Source of the DNA: Salinisphaera sp. G21_0
Lineage (GTDB): Bacteria > Pseudomonadota > Gammaproteobacteria > Pseudomonadales > Endozoicomonadaceae
Assembly: GCF_017744115.1 (NCBI RefSeq)
Contig: NZ_JAGHQW010000004.1
Coordinates: 124,001-188,000 of the forward strand
Reading direction: 5' to 3'
DNA length: 64,000 bases
Shown here: positions 55,108 through 64,000 of the stretch, in pieces
Numbering within the stretch: position 1 is the stretch's first letter
How the letters are laid out: each line of letters begins with the position of its first letter
Notes under the pieces: generated by a model
The model's database searches: none
Seen by the model: only the letters and a program-made list of their open reading frames with translations
What the model was told of the DNA's origin: nothing
Program-made: the position numbers and the translations under genes

Positions 55108-55965
55108 TTAATCCCTGTTATGGAGAAGGCTGGTATAACCACTTTTATAATCAGGAAAGTAAAACTTATAACCTGTCTCAATAATCCGCTGATTAGAGCA
55201 CCGTCGATTACCCCTTTGAGGTGATGGATAATTGATATTGTCTAATGCCACATTCAATTGCTCACCAAGCCATTGCAGCACATCAAACGTTGTCGCCGGG
55301 GTACTGTCAACGCCGAGATATAAGTTATCCACCGGCAGATGGTCCATATCGCGCCGAATAAGGTGGGCGATGATGCCGGCACAGTCTTTTTGGTGAATTC
55401 GGTTACTGTACACGGCAGGCTTTATCGGGCAGCCTTCACCTTTCAACACCCGGCTGATCAGCCGGTTTCGGCCGGGTCCATAAATCCCGCCAAAACGTAT
55501 GGCTGTACCAGGGAAGGGAGCATGCTGTAAGCGTTTTTCTGCAGCCAGCATGATTTGACCATTGAATTTCACCGGCTGGGTTGCCGACGTTTCGTTCACC
55601 CATTCGCCATTACTCTGGTGGAAAGTGCTGGTGCTGGAGGTGAAAAAAATACGTTTTGGTTGGTATTGCTCGTTCACCAGACGGTTAAGAGTATTCTGCA
55701 GCCCATCAATGTAAGCCTGTTGATAATGCGCTTCCGTTCTTCCATTAGAGGCGGCGGCATAGACCACGTAGTCAATCTGTTCAGGCCAGTCACCGAGCAT
55801 TTCGGCATTAAACAGGTCACCCCGGATGGGGTTAACGTCAGCAGGTAACCTGGCAATATTTCGCCGTAACCCCCAGACATTAAAGCATTTCATGGCGGTT
55901 AACTGCCGGGCGAGTTCACAACCAACATCGCCACAACCCGCAATCAGTATGTTGAGCTTATTCAT
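55108..55965 (-). CDS. NAD(P)-dependent epimerase/reductase, YeeZ-like
   Basis: Rossmann-fold protein of the extended SDR group. The dinucleotide motif is ILIAGCGDVGCELARQL near the start; a TSSTSTFHQSNGEWVNE segment is where the active-site serine and tyrosine are usual in SDRs. Here the tyrosine of the STSVYG motif is replaced (STFH). IRFGGIYGPGRNR matches the YeeZ family. The length is 285 residues. Catalytic activity may be altered because of the tyrosine change. It is divergent from oxyR. Substrate unknown. Confidence 0.83.
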   Translation of the reverse strand: MNKLNILIAGCGDVGCELARQLTAMKCFNVWGLRRNIARLPADVNPIRGDLFNAEMLGDWPEQIDYVVYAAASNGRTEAHYQQAYIDGLQNTLNRLVNEQYQPKRIFFTSSTSTFHQSNGEWVNETSATQPVKFNGQIMLAAEKRLQHAPFPGTAIRFGGIYGPGRNRLISRVLKGEGCPIKPAVYSNRIHQKDCAGIIAHLIRRDMDHLPVDNLYLGVDSTPATTFDVLQWLGEQLNVALDNINYPSPQRGNRRCSNQRIIETGYKFYFPDYKSGYTSLLHNRD

Positions 55966-56160
55966 AGCTATAGTCTATTGGTTGGTATAATCTTCGGAAA
56001 AAACATAATGGCAATTTCGTTTATATGGCTGTATAAATTTACAGTATTATAGATGGCACGAGCATCCTTGCCAGTCTTTCAGGGCTTTTAAGAGCTAAAA
56101 GCGTTATATGAACTCAGGGCTGTTCATCGAGCTGTCTTATCAAAACAGTTGAAAATCATT

Positions 56161-57069
56161 ATGACACTGACAGAACTTCGCTACATTGTCACCCTTGCTC
56201 AGGAGCAGCACTTTGGCAGAGCTGCCAGTAAGTGCTTTGTCAGTCAGCCAACACTGAGTGTCGGGGTCAAAAAGCTGGAAGATGAACTGGGTGTTGCCCT
56301 GTTTGAGCGAACCCGGAATGCGGTTCGTGTTACCCCAATGGGTGAATTGATCGTCAGTCAGGCTCAGAAAGTTCTGGAAGAGGCATCGGCTATCAAACAA
56401 CTGGCGAAAACCGGTCAGGATCAGCTCAGTTCTCCCCTGCGAGTAGGTGCGATCTACACCATTGGTCCTTACCTTTTTCCCCATCTGATTCCTCAACTGG
56501 CACAGTCCGCCCCCAATATGCCGCTGTATATTGAGGAAAACTTTACCGCTGTTTTGCGCAAAAAACTGCGTCTGGGGGAGCTGGATGCCATTATCATTGC
56601 CCTGCCTTTTAATGAACCGGATGTGTTAACCAGGCCGCTTTATGATGAGCCTTTCCGGGTATTGTTGCCAGGTGGTCATCCCTGGGAACGTCAGAACGAA
56701 ATTGATCCGGCTGATCTGGTCAAAGAAAAGCTGCTGCTGCTGGGCGAAGGCCACTGTTTCCGTGACCAGGTACTGGAGGCCTGCCCGATGCTGGCCAGTA
56801 AAAAAGAGGTTGGCGATGATGGCAGTGGTATTGAAGCAACCTCACTGGAAACCATCCGACATATGGTGGCGTCGGGTATGGGGATCAGTGTGCTGCCACA
56901 GTCAGCCGTTGTCGATCATCACTACGCGCCCGATATTCTCAGCACCCGGCCATTTCGTTCGCCAGCACCTGGCAGGACGGTGGCCCTGGCCTGGCGCGCC
57001 AGCTTCCCGAGGCCGAAGGCAATTGATGTGCTTTCTGATGCCTTGAGGCAGTGTTCGGTTAATCAATAA
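56161..57069 (+). CDS. oxyR: hydrogen peroxide-sensing regulator OxyR
   Basis: LysR-type activator that senses peroxide through a disulfide. From the ATG at 56161 the redox cysteines fall at residues 199 and 208 (GHCFRDQVLEACP), the same numbers as in E. coli, which supports this start over the TTG at 56149. The N-terminal helix-turn-helix (AASKCFVSQPTLSVGVKKLE) and the LETIRHMVASGMGISVLPQSAV block are intact. recG follows by 8 bases, as in the oxyR-recG operon of Pseudomonas. Confidence 0.96.
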   Translation: MTLTELRYIVTLAQEQHFGRAASKCFVSQPTLSVGVKKLEDELGVALFERTRNAVRVTPMGELIVSQAQKVLEEASAIKQLAKTGQDQLSSPLRVGAIYTIGPYLFPHLIPQLAQSAPNMPLYIEENFTAVLRKKLRLGELDAIIIALPFNEPDVLTRPLYDEPFRVLLPGGHPWERQNEIDPADLVKEKLLLLGEGHCFRDQVLEACPMLASKKEVGDDGSGIEATSLETIRHMVASGMGISVLPQSAVVDHHYAPDILSTRPFRSPAPGRTVALAWRASFPRPKAIDVLSDALRQCSVNQ

Positions 57070-57077
57070 GTGGGCCT

Positions 57078-59171
57078 ATGGTGAGTATGAACAGGTCATT
57101 ACACGATATTCCGGTAACCACGTTAAAAGGCGTTGGTGATGCCCTGGCCGGAAAGTTGGCCAGAATAGGCATTGTCACTATTCAGGACCTGCTTTTTCAC
57201 CTGCCAATGCGTTATCAGGACAGAACCAGGGTGACACCCATCGGCACACTTCAGCCTCAAACCGATGTGGTGATTCAGGGGAAGGTGCTGGCATCGGATA
57301 TCGTGATGGGAAAGCGTCGCAGCCTGCTTTGCCGGGTTGGTGACGGGTCCGGATCCATAAGTCTGAGGTTCTTTCACTTTACCGCTGCCCAGAAAAATAA
57401 CCTCCGGCATGGGGTTGAGATTCGCTGCTTCGGGGAGCCCCGGCGAGGTGCTACCGGGCTTGAGATGTATCACCCTGAGTACCGGGTGATCAAAGCCGAT
57501 GCCCCGGCGGACGTTGAAGAGACATTAACGCCGGTCTATCCGGCAACAGAAGGTCTGACTCAACAACGAATCCGCAGTTTGTGTGAGCAGGCATTAAAGC
57601 TGCTCGCCGATGAAAGCTCTCTGCAGGAACTTCTCCCGGAGCAGATCCGGCAGAAATATCACCTCAGCTCACTGGTGGAAGCCGTTCGACTACTGCATCA
57701 GCCGCCACCGGAAGAGTCGATGATACTGCTCAGCGAAGGGCGGCATCCTGCCCAGCAACGTCTGGCTTTTGAGGAGTTACTGGCCCATAACCTCAGCCTC
57801 CAGCAGCTCAGAAGGCGGGTACAGGCAATTGGTGGTTTTGCCATGCCACCGGAAAGCCGGTTAACCCAACAGTTATTGGCGCAACTTCCCTTTTCCCTGA
57901 CCTCTGCCCAGCAGCGAGTGGCCGATGATATCAGTCAGGATATGGCCATGGAAAAGCCCATGCTGCGACTGGTGCAGGGGGATGTTGGTTCGGGCAAAAC
58001 CGTTGTCGCCGCACTGGCAGCACTGCAGGCGGTAGAAAATGGTTATCAGGCCGCAGTGATGGCTCCAACGGAAATTCTGGCTGAGCAACATCAGCTTAAC
58101 TTCTCAAACTGGCTTAAGCCGCTGGGTATTTCCATGGCGTTCCTGTCCGGAAAAACCAAAGGTAAAAAACGCCAGGAGATTTTAGCCCGGATCGCTTCTG
58201 GCGAAGCCATGGTTGTGGTCGGCACTCACGCCCTGTTTCAGGACGATGTGGTGTTCCATAAGCTGGGTATGGCGGTGATTGATGAGCAACATCGATTTGG
58301 CGTTCACCAACGCCTGGCACTGCGGAAAAAAGGGGCAAAAAATGGCGGGCTGCCTGACCAGCTGATTATGACCGCTACCCCGATCCCCAGAACATTGGCC
58401 ATGAGTGCTTACGCCGATCTCGATGTTTCTGTGATTGACGAGCTGCCGCCGGGACGGACACCCATCAACACTGTCGTTATAGGTGACGACCGTCGTGAAG
58501 AGGTCATTAAACGCCTCAAGGCCGCCTGCCTTGAAGGACGCCAGGCTTATTGGGTATGCACGCTGATCGAAGAGTCTGAAGCATTGCAGTGTCAGGCCGC
58601 AGAAGTGACGGCAGAGCAATTGCAAGAAACACTTCCAGAGTTGTCTATAGGTCTGGTTCATGGCCGGATGAAAGCCAGCGAAAAGGCGGAGGTGATGAAC
58701 GCTTTCAAGGAAGGTCATCTGCACCTGCTGGTGGCCACCACCGTTATTGAAGTGGGTGTTGATGTACCCAATGCCAGCCTGATGATCATTGAAAACCCGG
58801 AAAGGCTGGGGCTGGCCCAGTTGCACCAGCTTCGGGGGCGAGTGGGTCGTGGTAAAATCGCCAGCCACTGTCTGCTGATGTACCACGCGCCGTTATCGCG
58901 ACAAAGCAGGGAACGCTTGCAGGTGATGAGAGATTCCAATGATGGCTTTGTGATCGCCGAAAAAGATCTGCAGCTAAGAGGCCCGGGTGAGGTTTTAGGT
59001 ACCCGGCAAACAGGTCTGGCACAATTCCGGGTTGCCGATCTGGAGCGGGATCGTGACTTGCTGGTGGCTGTGCGCACGGCCGCTCAGGAATTAATGCACC
59101 AGTCACCAGAAGCAGTAGAGCCGTTGGTGAATCGCTGGCTGAGCAAGGGGGAAGAGTACGCGAATGTTTGA
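57078..59171 (+). CDS. recG: ATP-dependent DNA helicase RecG
   Basis: Branch-migration helicase that remodels stalled forks and Holliday junctions. The N-terminal wedge domain with an OB fold (residues about 60-160) precedes helicase motifs: QGDVGSGKTVVAALA (I), APTEILAEQH (Ia), IDEQHRFGVHQR (II, DEQH type), TATPIPRTLAM (III), TTVIEVGVDVPNA (V) and QLRGRVGRG (VI). The length of 697 residues matches E. coli (693). The ATG at 57078 is 8 bases after oxyR; an ATG at 57087 is also possible. Confidence 0.97.
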   Translation: MVSMNRSLHDIPVTTLKGVGDALAGKLARIGIVTIQDLLFHLPMRYQDRTRVTPIGTLQPQTDVVIQGKVLASDIVMGKRRSLLCRVGDGSGSISLRFFHFTAAQKNNLRHGVEIRCFGEPRRGATGLEMYHPEYRVIKADAPADVEETLTPVYPATEGLTQQRIRSLCEQALKLLADESSLQELLPEQIRQKYHLSSLVEAVRLLHQPPPEESMILLSEGRHPAQQRLAFEELLAHNLSLQQLRRRVQAIGGFAMPPESRLTQQLLAQLPFSLTSAQQRVADDISQDMAMEKPMLRLVQGDVGSGKTVVAALAALQAVENGYQAAVMAPTEILAEQHQLNFSNWLKPLGISMAFLSGKTKGKKRQEILARIASGEAMVVVGTHALFQDDVVFHKLGMAVIDEQHRFGVHQRLALRKKGAKNGGLPDQLIMTATPIPRTLAMSAYADLDVSVIDELPPGRTPINTVVIGDDRREEVIKRLKAACLEGRQAYWVCTLIEESEALQCQAAEVTAEQLQETLPELSIGLVHGRMKASEKAEVMNAFKEGHLHLLVATTVIEVGVDVPNASLMIIENPERLGLAQLHQLRGRVGRGKIASHCLLMYHAPLSRQSRERLQVMRDSNDGFVIAEKDLQLRGPGEVLGTRQTGLAQFRVADLERDRDLLVAVRTAAQELMHQSPEAVEPLVNRWLSKGEEYANV

Positions 59172-59213
59172 CAAATTTGCCAGATTCAGGGGAATCCGCA
59201 GTAGGTCAGTTAA

Positions 59214-61166
59214 TTATTGGTCAGCCTCCCGTGAACCTGTATCGGGCATGATCTGCCAGAAGGAAACAACCTCTGACACTGAAACATCACCATTCTCAGG
59301 GGGCAAACCGGTGACCTGAAGATTACGGCTGCACGGGCTGAAGCTAAATTTTGCAATCCTGTTTTCTGTTTGCAAACGGGCCCTTTCCTGCCAGCTCCCG
59401 TCTGCCGTCAACCCGAACAAAATCAGGCTGTGAGTATTTGTTTCAGGAACTACTGCCAGCAGGTAATCTTCTTGATTGAAATCTGCTTTTTTGATGGAAA
59501 ATTCGATGCGTTGCCTGGCCCACTCACCGGCAACAGACTTACGTTGATAGATATCCGTATGGCCCGCAGGATCGTTACAAACAATGGTTTCACCGCTGGG
59601 GCTGATGATTGTCAGGGACTCAGCGGGAAATGTTTGTGTCCGGCCCCACATTCCGGACTCCGCCTTGCGCCAGATTGTTACGCACCACCACCTCTTTCTA
59701 ATGAATTCACAAGGGTCCACAGAAAAATAAATCTTACCACCACCGCAAGGTGGGGGCTCCTGAACAGAAGGCAGCCATTGGTCGTCAGCATTTAATTCCC
59801 AGATATCCAGACCATCTTCAGTGGTGATAATCAGACAGCGACCATCGGGGCTGAAATCAGGTTGAATATCGTAATAACGACTTGGGCAATCGCAGGTTTT
59901 AATAATTCTCTGTTTTTCACGCCATTGCCCTTCCGGGTCCGGGGCAAAAATGACGACAAAGAAATAATCTCGTCGAATAGAAGCGTTGTAGCAATCATCG
60001 CCGGCATCTTCAAACCATGTGGCAAAATGGCGATTATCCGGGCTGAATAGCACTTGGAGATCAAAATCATACTCGCTCACTTTATCGCCACTGGGTGTGA
60101 GTTTCAGGTCATCATCAGGATCTTTAACAACAATGTCACCCGTTTGTGACCAGGATTCATCGTCTGCCTTGCCCATCACCGTAATGAATGATCCACTATA
60201 AATCACAAGATGTTTGCAGTCGGCACTGAACAGTAAATTATGATTAAGACCTGTATGAATGTTACCTCTATTGACCCACCGGCCATCGGTACCCCGACCG
60301 AGAATAGCACCAGCTTGTCCCATGTTAATACAGACCAGTGACCTGGCATCAGGTGACAGGTGCATGGAAGTCATAAACTTTGACCCACATTGAGGAAAAA
60401 CGTCACCCGTTGTCAGTTGCTGTTGCTCAATCCACGCCCCATTCCTGCATTCATAAACAGACAGCAAGTGCTCTTCACCACTGTAATCGTAGTGAAAAAA
60501 TCCCGCACTCCCAAAGCTTACCGGAACGGATTGTGCGACAAATAAAATATGGTCGGCATTCTGATGACTAAAACTGGCAATGTGATCGTGTTTGATTTCA
60601 GCTTTCCTGACCCAGTGACCATGCTCCAGAGCCAGAATATCACTGTAATTCTTCGCCTTTCTCTCGGTGAGGATGGGAATATGATCATGCAGATGATGGG
60701 TAAAGCGTTTAACATTTAAGCTGCCACTGGGTGTAAGGGTCAGTGCAGCCCCGTCAAGAATCTGCTGGCGCAAATGGTTGGCATAAAATGAGTAGAAAGC
60801 CGGGCCCAGTTGCACAGGAAAGCGTCGAACAGAAAATATGGACAACGTTCTGAGGTGCTCAAGGAGTTGCTGACTGGACTGAATGATTGCCCGGCACGAA
60901 GACTGCCTTTGCCTGGTCAGGGAGAGGAAGTACTGGACCTCTGCCAGGCCGCATGACCGCAGACGATCAGCCGTGGCCGGCGATGCTTGCGCAAAATTAT
61001 TGATTTCGTTGATTGATAAATAGCTGGCGATTTTGGCGAACACTTCCTGGGATACACGAACCCACCGGTGATCAAAGCGAGCCATATCACGGGCTACTTC
61101 AGGCTTGATTTCATTGCTCAATGTATCGATATCGGTACTGGTCTTTAACCTCTTTGCAGGTGGCAT
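59214..61166 (-). CDS. F-box-like plus WD-type propeller protein with a candidate nuclear localisation signal
   Basis: A 650-residue eukaryotic-like protein. Residues 2-9 (PPAKRLKT) resemble the c-Myc type nuclear localisation signal. Residues about 38-70 (VSQEVFAKIASYLSINEINNFAQASP, split at SIN) fit the F-box pattern of an E-x3-KI-x-SYL helix, then a hydrophobic helix, but lack the usual LP. From about 170 to the end, repeated units with G-x-W and FSPD cores (DIWELNADDQW, DGRWVNRGN, FSFSPCSRNL) form a beta-propeller paralogous to the protein at 16381-18747. F-box plus propeller is the layout of eukaryotic SCF ubiquitin-ligase receptors. The ATG at 61166 follows GGGGG at nine bases. The role is inferred. 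Confidence 0.72.
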   Translation of the reverse strand: MPPAKRLKTSTDIDTLSNEIKPEVARDMARFDHRWVRVSQEVFAKIASYLSINEINNFAQASPATADRLRSCGLAEVQYFLSLTRQRQSSCRAIIQSSQQLLEHLRTLSIFSVRRFPVQLGPAFYSFYANHLRQQILDGAALTLTPSGSLNVKRFTHHLHDHIPILTERKAKNYSDILALEHGHWVRKAEIKHDHIASFSHQNADHILFVAQSVPVSFGSAGFFHYDYSGEEHLLSVYECRNGAWIEQQQLTTGDVFPQCGSKFMTSMHLSPDARSLVCINMGQAGAILGRGTDGRWVNRGNIHTGLNHNLLFSADCKHLVIYSGSFITVMGKADDESWSQTGDIVVKDPDDDLKLTPSGDKVSEYDFDLQVLFSPDNRHFATWFEDAGDDCYNASIRRDYFFVVIFAPDPEGQWREKQRIIKTCDCPSRYYDIQPDFSPDGRCLIITTEDGLDIWELNADDQWLPSVQEPPPCGGGKIYFSVDPCEFIRKRWWCVTIWRKAESGMWGRTQTFPAESLTIISPSGETIVCNDPAGHTDIYQRKSVAGEWARQRIEFSIKKADFNQEDYLLAVVPETNTHSLILFGLTADGSWQERARLQTENRIAKFSFSPCSRNLQVTGLPPENGDVSVSEVVSFWQIMPDTGSREADQ

Positions 61167-61435
61167 AATGTTAAACCCCCAAGGTGACTCAGGCAGTCAA
61201 GTATAGTCCTGCTGCAAGGATGATCAGGCACGATCTGCGAGGGAGAATTAACAGAACAAATGTCGTACTTTTCCGCAACCAACTGTTTACACCTGTGAAA
61301 GCGACCGATAAAACAGGCGTTACCTGCTTTCGATCAGATCTTATCCAGCCAGGGTGGCTGGAAAGAGGCTGAAGAGGCCATTGCCATGGTAAGGGAGGGA
61401 TGAGCGACAGTGGTCAACCCTTTAAAAGAAGGGAT

Positions 61436-61861
61436 TCAATAATTAATATTGAGCTTTCTAAACAGGAAGCCCAGGCACCACAATGGCCCAATCAACAGAA
61501 ACTGCAGATCCTCAAAAAACGACGGCTTTTTCCCTTCAACCTTGTGACCAATAAACTGAAAGATCCAGGCAACGACAAAAATCGCAATACTGGCGTGTAA
61601 GACATAAGCTCCAAGCGCTTGAGAGATGGCTGCTGATGCGGCAAAGACAACAATCATGGCCAGCGACAGTTTGAAGGAGAGCTTGAAATAGAACAGCAGG
61701 GTAACGGCCATCATCGCCCAGGTGGCAACAGGGCTGAATGCCCATATTATACCGATAATGCTGAAAAGGATGGATGGCACACAGATCCAGTGGATCAATT
61801 TATTGGTAGGATTCTGGTGGCTTTCGCCATATTCCGTGAACCACTGCTCGACGGTTTTCAT
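61436..61861 (-). CDS. DUF962 / Mpo1-like membrane protein
   Basis: A 141-residue integral membrane protein with four hydrophobic segments. It matches the DUF962 (YGL010w/Mpo1) family: the N-terminal SHQNPTNKLIHWICVP has conserved histidines, and the later WIFQFIGHKVEGKKPSFFED has the second histidine block. In yeast, Mpo1 is an iron-dependent dioxygenase of 2-hydroxy fatty acids; bacterial members are less studied. The ATG at 61861 follows GAGG at about ten bases. Confidence 0.88.
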   Translation of the reverse strand: MKTVEQWFTEYGESHQNPTNKLIHWICVPSILFSIIGIIWAFSPVATWAMMAVTLLFYFKLSFKLSLAMIVVFAASAAISQALGAYVLHASIAIFVVAWIFQFIGHKVEGKKPSFFEDLQFLLIGPLWCLGFLFRKLNINY

Positions 61862-61980
61862 AGCTATGACGCCTCTTTATATTCTTATTATTGACACGAG
61901 GAGGTAATTTATCATCTGGTGCCACGGTTCTCAATTGGTGTCTGGTCAGCTATTCACGGGCATAGAAGAGTTGCACCTAT

Positions 61981-62007
61981 TAAAAAGCCCGGAGTTCAGT
62001 CCGGGCT
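61981..62007 (-). terminator. intrinsic terminator after the SulP gene
   Basis: On the minus strand AGCCCGGA (62007-62000) pairs perfectly with TCCGGGCT (61993-61986) around a 6-base loop, then TTTTA. It lies about 20 bases past the SulP stop. Confidence 0.85.
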
Positions 62008-62028
62008 CTGAGTCATGCTGGATGATAA

Positions 62029-63588
62029 TCAGGCATTGGTAGCAACAAAGTACTTGGGATCTTCGATGACGTTCACTTCCACCAGGTTACCCGCCTTTTT
62101 CAGCAGCTTTCTGCAGTCATTGCTGAGGTGAAGCAGGTGTAGCGTTCTGCCACTGTTCATATAGCGCTCGGCCAGCGTATCGATGGCTTCCAGCCCGGAA
62201 TGGTCACAGACCCTGGAGTCCCGGAAGTCGATAATAACATCCTTGTTGTCGTCTTTTGGCGAAAACTGCGTCAGAAAGTGTGTGGTGGAACCAAAGAAGA
62301 GTGGACCATGCACCTTATAAATGGTTGAACCATCCTGGTCTTCCAGTTTTGTGATTTGGATCTGTTTGGCGTGATCCCAGGCAAAAATCAGGGCAGAAAC
62401 AATAACGCCGACAATAACCGCCACCGCCAGGTCGGTCAGAACGGTGACTACCGAAACCAGCACCAGAACAAAGGCATCCCCTTTGGGCACTTTGTTCATG
62501 ATTCGGAAGCTGCTCCACTCAAAGGTTCCGATAACAACGATGAACATGACACCAACCAGGGCAGCCACCGGAATCATTTCAATTAATGAAGAAGCAAAGA
62601 GGATAAAGGTCAGCAAGAATAACGCTGCCGAAATACCAGACAGACGGCCCCGACCACCAGAGTTCACATTGATCATACTCTGGCCAATCATCGCACAGCC
62701 ACCCATGCCGCCAAAGAAACCGGTAACCACATTGGCCACACCCTGACCCACACACTCCCGGTTACTGCTGCCGTGTGTTTCGGTGATTTCATCAACCATT
62801 CTCAGGGTCAGCAGTGACTCAATGATACCGATAGCGGCCAGAATCAGAGAGTAGGGTAAGATGATCGTCAGGGTTTCAAAGGTAAACGGCACTGAAGGAA
62901 TACTGAATGCCGGAAGCCCGCCCGCAATACCGGCAACATCGCCAACGGTTCTGGTATCAAGATTCAAACCGAGGGCGAGAGCGGTGACCACAATGATGGC
63001 GGCCAGAGAAGAAGGAATGGCCTTGGTCAGCCTGGGCAGAAAATGGATGATGGCCATGGTTAAGGCAACCAGCCCGAGCATCAAATAAAGCTCACTGCCT
63101 TTCATCCAGGCAACATCAATAACACTGTTTTCCAGGAAAGAGCCGGTTAACCAGCCGGCTTCACCCTGAACACCAAACTGACTGAGCTGCGCCAGAAAGA
63201 TCACGATGGCCAGACCATTTACAAAGCCAAGCATCACCGGATGGGGGACCATTCTGATGAACTTGCCGAGTTTGAATATGCCGGCGAGCACTTGAATAAT
63301 GCCCATCAGAACCACCGCTGCGAACAGATACTGTACCCCGTGACTGGCAACCAGGCTGACCATAACCACGGCCAGGGCACCCGTTGCTCCGGATATCATT
63401 CCCGGGCGGCCACCAATGGCTGCAGTAATCAGACCAACAAGAAAGGCAGCATATAAGCCGACCAGAGGCTCGACCCCGGCAACAAAGGCAAAGGCGACAG
63501 CTTCTGGAACAAGAGCAAGTGCTACCGTTAAACCGGAAAGAAGATCATTCTTTATGGTGGCAACGTTTCTGGCGTGGGGTTCGAACAA
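62029..63588 (-). CDS. SulP family anion transporter with STAS domain
   Basis: Inner-membrane transporter of sulfate, bicarbonate or dicarboxylate type. About 520 residues: some twelve to fourteen membrane segments beginning with [20 protein letters not shown], the [29 protein letters not shown] signature, and a cytoplasmic STAS domain (about 420-510) with [20 protein letters not shown]. The frame runs to an ATG at 63636, but the TTG at 63588 has GGAG seven bases upstream and gives MFEPHARN, a usual start for the family. No carbonic anhydrase gene is adjacent, so the substrate is not set by context. Confidence 0.92.
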   Translation of the reverse strand: MFEPHARNVATIKNDLLSGLTVALALVPEAVAFAFVAGVEPLVGLYAAFLVGLITAAIGGRPGMISGATGALAVVMVSLVASHGVQYLFAAVVLMGIIQVLAGIFKLGKFIRMVPHPVMLGFVNGLAIVIFLAQLSQFGVQGEAGWLTGSFLENSVIDVAWMKGSELYLMLGLVALTMAIIHFLPRLTKAIPSSLAAIIVVTALALGLNLDTRTVGDVAGIAGGLPAFSIPSVPFTFETLTIILPYSLILAAIGIIESLLTLRMVDEITETHGSSNRECVGQGVANVVTGFFGGMGGCAMIGQSMINVNSGGRGRLSGISAALFLLTFILFASSLIEMIPVAALVGVMFIVVIGTFEWSSFRIMNKVPKGDAFVLVLVSVVTVLTDLAVAVIVGVIVSALIFAWDHAKQIQITKLEDQDGSTIYKVHGPLFFGSTTHFLTQFSPKDDNKDVIIDFRDSRVCDHSGLEAIDTLAERYMNSGRTLHLLHLSNDCRKLLKKAGNLVEVNVIEDPKYFVATNA

Positions 63589-64000
63589 GTGGTGTCTCCA
63601 GCAATATATATGAGTCTTGAAAGGTGTTAACGGCATATAGGTGCCGGTATTGATTGTTTACTATTGGAGAATAGTAGAGCTGCTATCTGTCTGACTGACC
63701 GGTTGGTTATTGTGAAAAGAACCGGGAGCAAACGAGACACATAGGGTATTGGCAAGCTGGCTGGGAGCATTGCTGCCATATTGGAACGATTGAGTATCCT
63801 GAAGCCGCTTGCCACTTTTAAATCAGGCGCAAACTATTGTCTGTTTTGTGAAGGGCATTCTAAAGAAGGGGGGTTGTAAAGGCAATGTCACGGCTCTCCC
63901 CCATATGGAGGCTATCAGCCCGCCCTGCTTCGGACTGTGGCTTAATTATAGGTATTGTCCTCAGGTTGTTACATAAAACATCTGCCGTATAATACACCCC
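63589..64000. other. region upstream of the SulP gene to the window end
   Basis: No supported gene. TACTATT-GGAG-AATAGTA (63659-63676) is a perfect 7-bp inverted repeat in front of the SulP gene and could be an operator. Near the end a promoter reads rightward out of the window (63966-63993, listed separately). Confidence 0.45.
63966..63993 (+). promoter_or_regulatory. sigma-70-type promoter reading out of the window
   Basis: TTGTTA (63966-63971), a 16-base spacer and a perfect TATAAT (63988-63993). The downstream gene lies outside the window. Confidence 0.6.

Overview
The window looks like chromosomal DNA of a marine gammaproteobacterium. Rho, ParC, SlmA, CoaBC, Dut, PyrE, Rph, YicC, Gmk, RpoZ, SpoT, OxyR and RecG all read as gammaproteobacterial proteins. 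The gene order (rho-ubiD-flavin reductase; engB/cytochrome c4/dsbA/endonuclease; coaBC-dut-argB; pyrE-crc-rph-yicC-gmk-rpoZ-spoT-ridA; oxyR-recG) follows the Pseudomonas/Oceanospirillales pattern. Moderate GC and repeated insertion of eukaryotic-like genes (ankyrin, RING-like, F-box-like, WD-type propeller) between housekeeping blocks suggest an animal-associated lineage such as Endozoicomonas. That genus assignment is inference.

Layout. 0-5 kb: rho, ubiD, a Fre-type flavin reductase and a RutR-like TetR regulator. 4.8-12 kb, mostly minus strand: parC, a di-heme lipoprotein, a UbiF-type hydroxylase, a small lysine-rich gene and cdd. 11.8-19 kb: murI and an orphan TRAP binding protein, interleaved with an ankyrin gene, a RING-like/ankyrin gene and a large propeller gene. 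19-28 kb: uvrD, a small acidic/basic protein, a papain-like peptidase candidate divergent from Zur-box-controlled znuA, a Lar-like zinc ribbon, purU, def, and an overlapping nadD-like/nudF/lipoprotein set. 27.6-28 kb: an apparently gene-free stretch with a plus-strand promoter and two plus-strand terminators, a candidate small RNA locus. 28-41 kb: endonuclease family protein, dsbA, cytochrome c4, engB, radC, coaBC, dut, argB, slmA, then a complete periplasmic molybdenum hydroxylase cassette (2Fe-2S subunit, Mo subunit, XdhC, MocA) and pyrE. 41-54 kb: crc, two accessory genes, rph, yicC, gmk, an AT-rich coiled-coil gene plus aminopeptidase P, then rpoZ, spoT and ridA. 54-64 kb: a hypothetical gene, a YeeZ-like reductase, oxyR-recG, an F-box-like propeller gene, a DUF962/Mpo1-like membrane protein and a SulP transporter.

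How the genes work together. The core genes serve replication and repair (parC, uvrD, recG, radC), transcription and stringent control (rho, rpoZ, spoT), nucleotide, CoA and arginine synthesis (gmk, pyrE, dut, cdd, coaBC, argB), ubiquinone synthesis (ubiD, ubiF), zinc uptake and periplasmic redox chemistry. The accessory genes look like a dispersed set of candidate host-directed proteins: a RING-like/ankyrin protein and an F-box-like/propeller protein both have the architecture of eukaryotic ubiquitin-ligase components, and two of the propeller proteins are paralogues about 40 kb apart. No CRISPR array, tRNA, rRNA, transposase or prophage was recognised.
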